64,000 nucleotides of DNA. It comes from Saccharibacillus nicotianae. Lineage in GTDB: Bacteria; Bacillota; Bacilli; Paenibacillales; Paenibacillaceae. The translations under genes and the position numbers were made by a program. The stretch's first letter is position 1. Every line of letters begins with the position of its first letter. Under the pieces are notes generated by a model that did no database searches, was not told the DNA's origin, and worked only from the letters and a program-made list of their open reading frames with translations. Location of the stretch: positions 186,001-250,000 of the forward strand of contig NZ_JBHUGF010000011.1 of the NCBI RefSeq assembly GCF_042681745.1. The letters run 5' to 3'. This document shows, piece after piece, positions 61,169-64,000 of the stretch.

Positions 61169-62271
61169 TGGCTAAACGAAAAAATAAAGCACCCAAACGC
61201 AAAGCGAGTTGGTTGGTTAATACGATTTTAGCGATTATCTGTATTATCTGGTTTATTCCTACACTTGGACTATTGATCTCATCTGTACGTCCGGCAGCAG
61301 ATATTTTACAAACCGGTTGGTGGACAGTATTCCCTCATCGCCAGTGGGCGACCGAAGAACAGGTGAAACTTCCCAAAGACACTGATCTTCGTCAGCCGAT
61401 CACCGTCAATGGACAGACATTCAGCGATGATCAACTTAAATCAGGTGTCATGCAAGGGGATAAACGTCTTGTCTGGGAAAATCGCCGTGCACGTACGGTG
61501 GATGTTCAGGACAAAAAGTGGAGCGGATTTACACTTGATTTCACTACACAGAACTATGAAACGGTTCTAGGTGGTAAACAGTACAAAATCACGCAACCTG
61601 ATGGCACTGTCAAAACCGAGCAAGGTAGCGGGATGGGAAGATCGTTCTGGAATACGATCGCTGTTGTTATTCCATCAACAGTCATTCCAATCTTTATTGC
61701 TTCTTTTGCCGCGTATGCTTTTGCATGGCTCAAATTTAAAGGACGACGCGTCTTTTTTGTAGTCGTTATCGCTTTACTGGTTGTGCCTTTGCAAGTAGCA
61801 CTGATTCCAATTTTGCGCGATTATACAGCACTCGGACTAAACGGAACGTACTTCGGGATATGGTTAGCGCATACGGCGTTTGGTCTGCCGCTAATTACGT
61901 ACTTTATGTACAATTCAATTAGTCAGCTTCCTCGTGATCTGTTTGAATCGGCATACATGGATGGAGCAACCAACTTTACGATTTTCTCCAAATTGATTCT
62001 TCCATTATCTGTACCTGCACTGGCTTCGATTAGTATCTTCCAGTTCTTATGGGTATGGAATGATTATCTGGTGTCACTTATCTTCCTCGGTTCTCAACCG
62101 GAAGTACAAGTACTATCGATGAATATTGCGAATATGGTTGGTTCGCGTGGTAGTGACTGGCATCTGTTAACCGCAGCGGCATTTGTCTCTATGCTAACAC
62201 CACTTGCTGTATTCTTTGCATTACAGAAGTACTTTGTACGTGGTCTATTAGGTGGATCGATCAAAGGGTAA
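61168..62271 (+). CDS. Sugar ABC transporter permease, AglG type with periplasmic insert
   Basis: 367 residues. After the first transmembrane helix (residues 15-37) there is a long extracytoplasmic insert of about 115 residues (up to GMGRSFWNT), then the five remaining helices with the EAA loop FESAYMDGATNFTIFSKLIL and a GLLGGSIKG tail. This insert is characteristic of AglG/GanQ-like subunits and probably contacts the binding protein. Starts within the preceding stop codon. A terminator follows, so the operon has three genes. Confidence 0.92.
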   Translation: MAKRKNKAPKRKASWLVNTILAIICIIWFIPTLGLLISSVRPAADILQTGWWTVFPHRQWATEEQVKLPKDTDLRQPITVNGQTFSDDQLKSGVMQGDKRLVWENRRARTVDVQDKKWSGFTLDFTTQNYETVLGGKQYKITQPDGTVKTEQGSGMGRSFWNTIAVVIPSTVIPIFIASFAAYAFAWLKFKGRRVFFVVVIALLVVPLQVALIPILRDYTALGLNGTYFGIWLAHTAFGLPLITYFMYNSISQLPRDLFESAYMDGATNFTIFSKLILPLSVPALASISIFQFLWVWNDYLVSLIFLGSQPEVQVLSMNIANMVGSRGSDWHLLTAAAFVSMLTPLAVFFALQKYFVRGLLGGSIKG

Positions 62272-62303
62272 CACAAGGTCTCAACCAACAGATCATCTAT
62301 ATA

Positions 62304-62338
62304 AAAACCGCTTTCCGATACTAGGGAGAGCGGTTTTT
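62304..62338 (+). terminator. Terminator of the alpha-glucoside ABC operon
   Basis: AAAAACCGCTTTCC / GGAGAGCGGTTTTT hairpin with T-run. Confidence 0.85.
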
Positions 62339-62431
62339 ATATTATTAATATTCTTATCATACAAACTGGAATTTATTGGATTAGAATTGTATCATAAATA
62401 GACTACATATAACCAAAAAGGTGGGAAATGT

Positions 62432-63076
62432 ATGAATACCGGTTCGTTGATCATTTCGACTGTATTGTTGGTTATTACGCTACTTGCTGTGTTGTCTATT
62501 GTGTATTATAGCTGGCGTAATGGGATCTCACCATTGCCAGCATCGTTGTTGTTACGCAGTAAAGTAGCAGAAGAAGTGTTACGTTTATCTAAAGTACAAG
62601 AATTGGATCATCCTCTTTTCAAATTAGAAACAGATGATCCTGCGCAACAATATTCTATAGTTCAACAACATATGGAATACCAAGCACGTCCCAAAACCAT
62701 TGTAGAAACTGGCTCTGGCTGGGGAACATTAGCGATATTTTTAGCCAGGCATTGCCCGGGTTATCATGTGATAGGTATCGAAAATTCTATTATTCCTTTT
62801 TGGATTTCTAAATGGTGGTCTACTTTCGAGAAAGTATCGCTTACATTGATTCGTGGAGATATGTATCGATATCCTTATGAAGAAGCGAATATTATTGTCT
62901 GTTATCTGTTTCCAGGAGCGATGAAGCAATTGAGTACTATTTTTCGTGAACGTGCTGTAGCACATACATATATTATTAGTGTTTATTTTGCGTTGCCCGA
63001 TTGGACACCTGAAAAGATTGTACAATGTGTCGATATTCATCGTACCAAAATTTATATTTACAAAGTAGGCGCATAG
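62432..63076 (+). CDS. Membrane-anchored class I SAM-dependent methyltransferase-like protein
   Basis: 214 residues. One N-terminal membrane helix (ISTVLLVITLLAVLSIVYYS), a short linker, then a Rossmann methyltransferase domain: motif I TIVETGSGWGTLAIFLARHC (ETGSGWG, SAM loop), acidic end of strand 2 as HVIGIEN, then RGDMYRYPYEEANIIVCYLF. The family resembles bacterial FAM173/ATPSC-KMT-like methyltransferases, which have this anchor and size. The substrate is unknown. AAAAAGGTGGG before the ATG. Confidence 0.82.
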   Translation: MNTGSLIISTVLLVITLLAVLSIVYYSWRNGISPLPASLLLRSKVAEEVLRLSKVQELDHPLFKLETDDPAQQYSIVQQHMEYQARPKTIVETGSGWGTLAIFLARHCPGYHVIGIENSIIPFWISKWWSTFEKVSLTLIRGDMYRYPYEEANIIVCYLFPGAMKQLSTIFRERAVAHTYIISVYFALPDWTPEKIVQCVDIHRTKIYIYKVGA

Positions 63077-63118
63077 CTATTCGATCTTTGCGCAGATATC
63101 TCCTCCCAAAATGTATAT

Positions 63119-63154
63119 AAAAAAACACATGCTATCAAATGATCGCATGTGTTG
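63119..63154 (-). terminator. Terminator after the acetate transporter gene
   Basis: ACACATGC / GCATGTGT stem; on the minus strand a T-run follows. Serves both convergent genes, better for the minus strand. Confidence 0.75.
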
Positions 63155-63180
63155 AAGGGTGTAGTTATTATGAAGATAAA

Positions 63181-63804
63181 TTAGTTATGGTCTTTGAAAA
63201 TACCGAAAGGCTTACCAATGGGTAAAAATGTTTTGCCAAAATGAGTATTCAATACCAGTGCACCTGTGCCATATAAAGACATAATACCAATACCCATCTC
63301 TGCATAAGCCGCAAGCGTATGGAAAATATGAGGAGCTACGCCAAACGCATCAAAAGTGAGTCCGAGGAATAACAGATCGATCAAACAGAAAATAATAAAT
63401 AATACTTTATGTGTTTCCATAGCTCCGATTGTCATAAACAGTACAAATACAAGATAACCTGCAAAAGCAAAGCCTAGTTGCTTACCATCTACATCATTTG
63501 CCAGAGCAGTACCGAACACGCCCATTTTGATCATCCAGTTACCTGCCATAGCGAACCAGAAGAAAGCAAATGCTCCAAATGCAGTCGTACCAAATGTATT
63601 GTTTCGCTTGGAATCTTGAATACAAGCGAATAATTGAGCGCACGCGCCCAGAAAGATCGCCCAGGGAATTGCATAACTAAGTCCTGTTGTTAGGCCTAGC
63701 TTTTGAGAAGAAGCTACCAGAGTAACGATAGCCAGACCGAATAGGCCCAGTGCGCTAGGATCAGCATTGATGATCTTAACATGAGTTTGCGAAGAAGTTT
63801 GCAT
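63181..63804 (-). CDS. Acetate uptake transporter, AceTr (GPR1/FUN34/YaaH) family
   Basis: 207 residues, six transmembrane segments. The family signature N-P-A-P-L-G-L-type motif appears as NADPSALGLFGLAIVTLVAS at the start of TM1. Members (SatP/YaaH) carry acetate or succinate with protons. Length fits. The start at 63804 is set by GGAGG 11 nt upstream; the longer frame starting with TTG at 63822 would swallow that site. Region upstream to the window edge (63805-64000) is AT-rich and holds no visible gene. Confidence 0.92.
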   Translation of the reverse strand: MQTSSQTHVKIINADPSALGLFGLAIVTLVASSQKLGLTTGLSYAIPWAIFLGACAQLFACIQDSKRNNTFGTTAFGAFAFFWFAMAGNWMIKMGVFGTALANDVDGKQLGFAFAGYLVFVLFMTIGAMETHKVLFIIFCLIDLLFLGLTFDAFGVAPHIFHTLAAYAEMGIGIMSLYGTGALVLNTHFGKTFLPIGKPFGIFKDHN

Positions 63805-64000
63805 AAGGAATTTAGCCTCCAATAATTGTTAGGTATCTCTAACTTTCATCAGACATACCTCAAGCATTGTACCCGAAAAGACGCAGATAGAAAAGAAATA
63901 TTATTATTTACATATAAATTATAGAAATACCTGAAATACTACTGTTTATTTATTTCAATTTGGGGAATTATTTGACTATTTCCGGCGCTCAAAACTTGCT

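Overview
The window looks like a chromosomal segment of a low-to-moderate GC Gram-positive spore-former of the Paenibacillus type. The evidence is the strong AGGAGG-type ribosome binding sites with frequent TTG/GTG starts, CUT1 sugar importers without their own ATPase, a C-terminal SLH surface protein, a Bce-type peptide-antibiotic module with its YxeA partner, a guanine riboswitch before xpt-pbuX and a ydaO-type c-di-AMP riboswitch. No rRNA, tRNA, CRISPR array, phage block or intact insertion sequence was seen; the gene order reads as core chromosome with patchy accessory genes.

Layout. 1-6.5 kb: a sugar-import and glycosidase operon (solute-binding lipoprotein cut by the left edge, two permeases, GH35 beta-galactosidase, GH29 alpha-fucosidase), probably for fucosylated galactosides of plant glycans. 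6.7-10.2 kb: a compact exopolysaccharide operon of the ydaJKLMN/pss kind, with a GH8-like protein, a degenerate GGDEF protein that keeps the c-di-GMP I-site, a 47-residue membrane protein and a GT2 synthase. 10.3-20.6 kb: housekeeping and scattered genes (POT peptide transporter, AIM24 protein, greA, acetyltransferase, PhzF, DbpA-type helicase, Rpn fragment, metallophosphoesterase, pectate lyase with a cre site). 20.6-25.7 kb: a Bce/Yxd-type detoxification module with two near-identical response-regulator boxes. 25.8-31.5 kb: YdcF protein, guanine-riboswitch xpt-pbuX, WYL regulator plus DinB. 31.6-35.6 kb: serine hydrolase, and a GH105 hydrolase with its GPH-type transporter for unsaturated pectin fragments. 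35.9-41.5 kb: homocysteine methyltransferase, amino acid permease, asparaginase, SgrR-like regulator. 41.5-54 kb: many small or unknown genes, a c-di-AMP riboswitch driving a diverged RCK-N-like protein close to an orphan KdpD-like USP protein, and two copies of a roughly 140-bp structured intergenic repeat. 54-64 kb: a 1266-residue SLH surface protein, an alpha-glucoside-type ABC operon with a cre site, a methyltransferase and an acetate transporter.

How it fits together. The window is rich in plant-polysaccharide functions (pectate lyase, GH105, GH35, GH29, two CUT1 importers), with cre-like operators at three of these promoters, so CcpA-type catabolite control is likely. Signalling by two cyclic dinucleotides is visible: c-di-GMP through the degenerate GGDEF protein and c-di-AMP through the riboswitch. 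The most unusual signal is the pair of intergenic elements at 41.55-41.70 and 53.46-53.60 kb. Their stems differ in sequence but stay complementary, while short unpaired segments are conserved, as expected of a structured RNA or a mobile palindromic repeat family.
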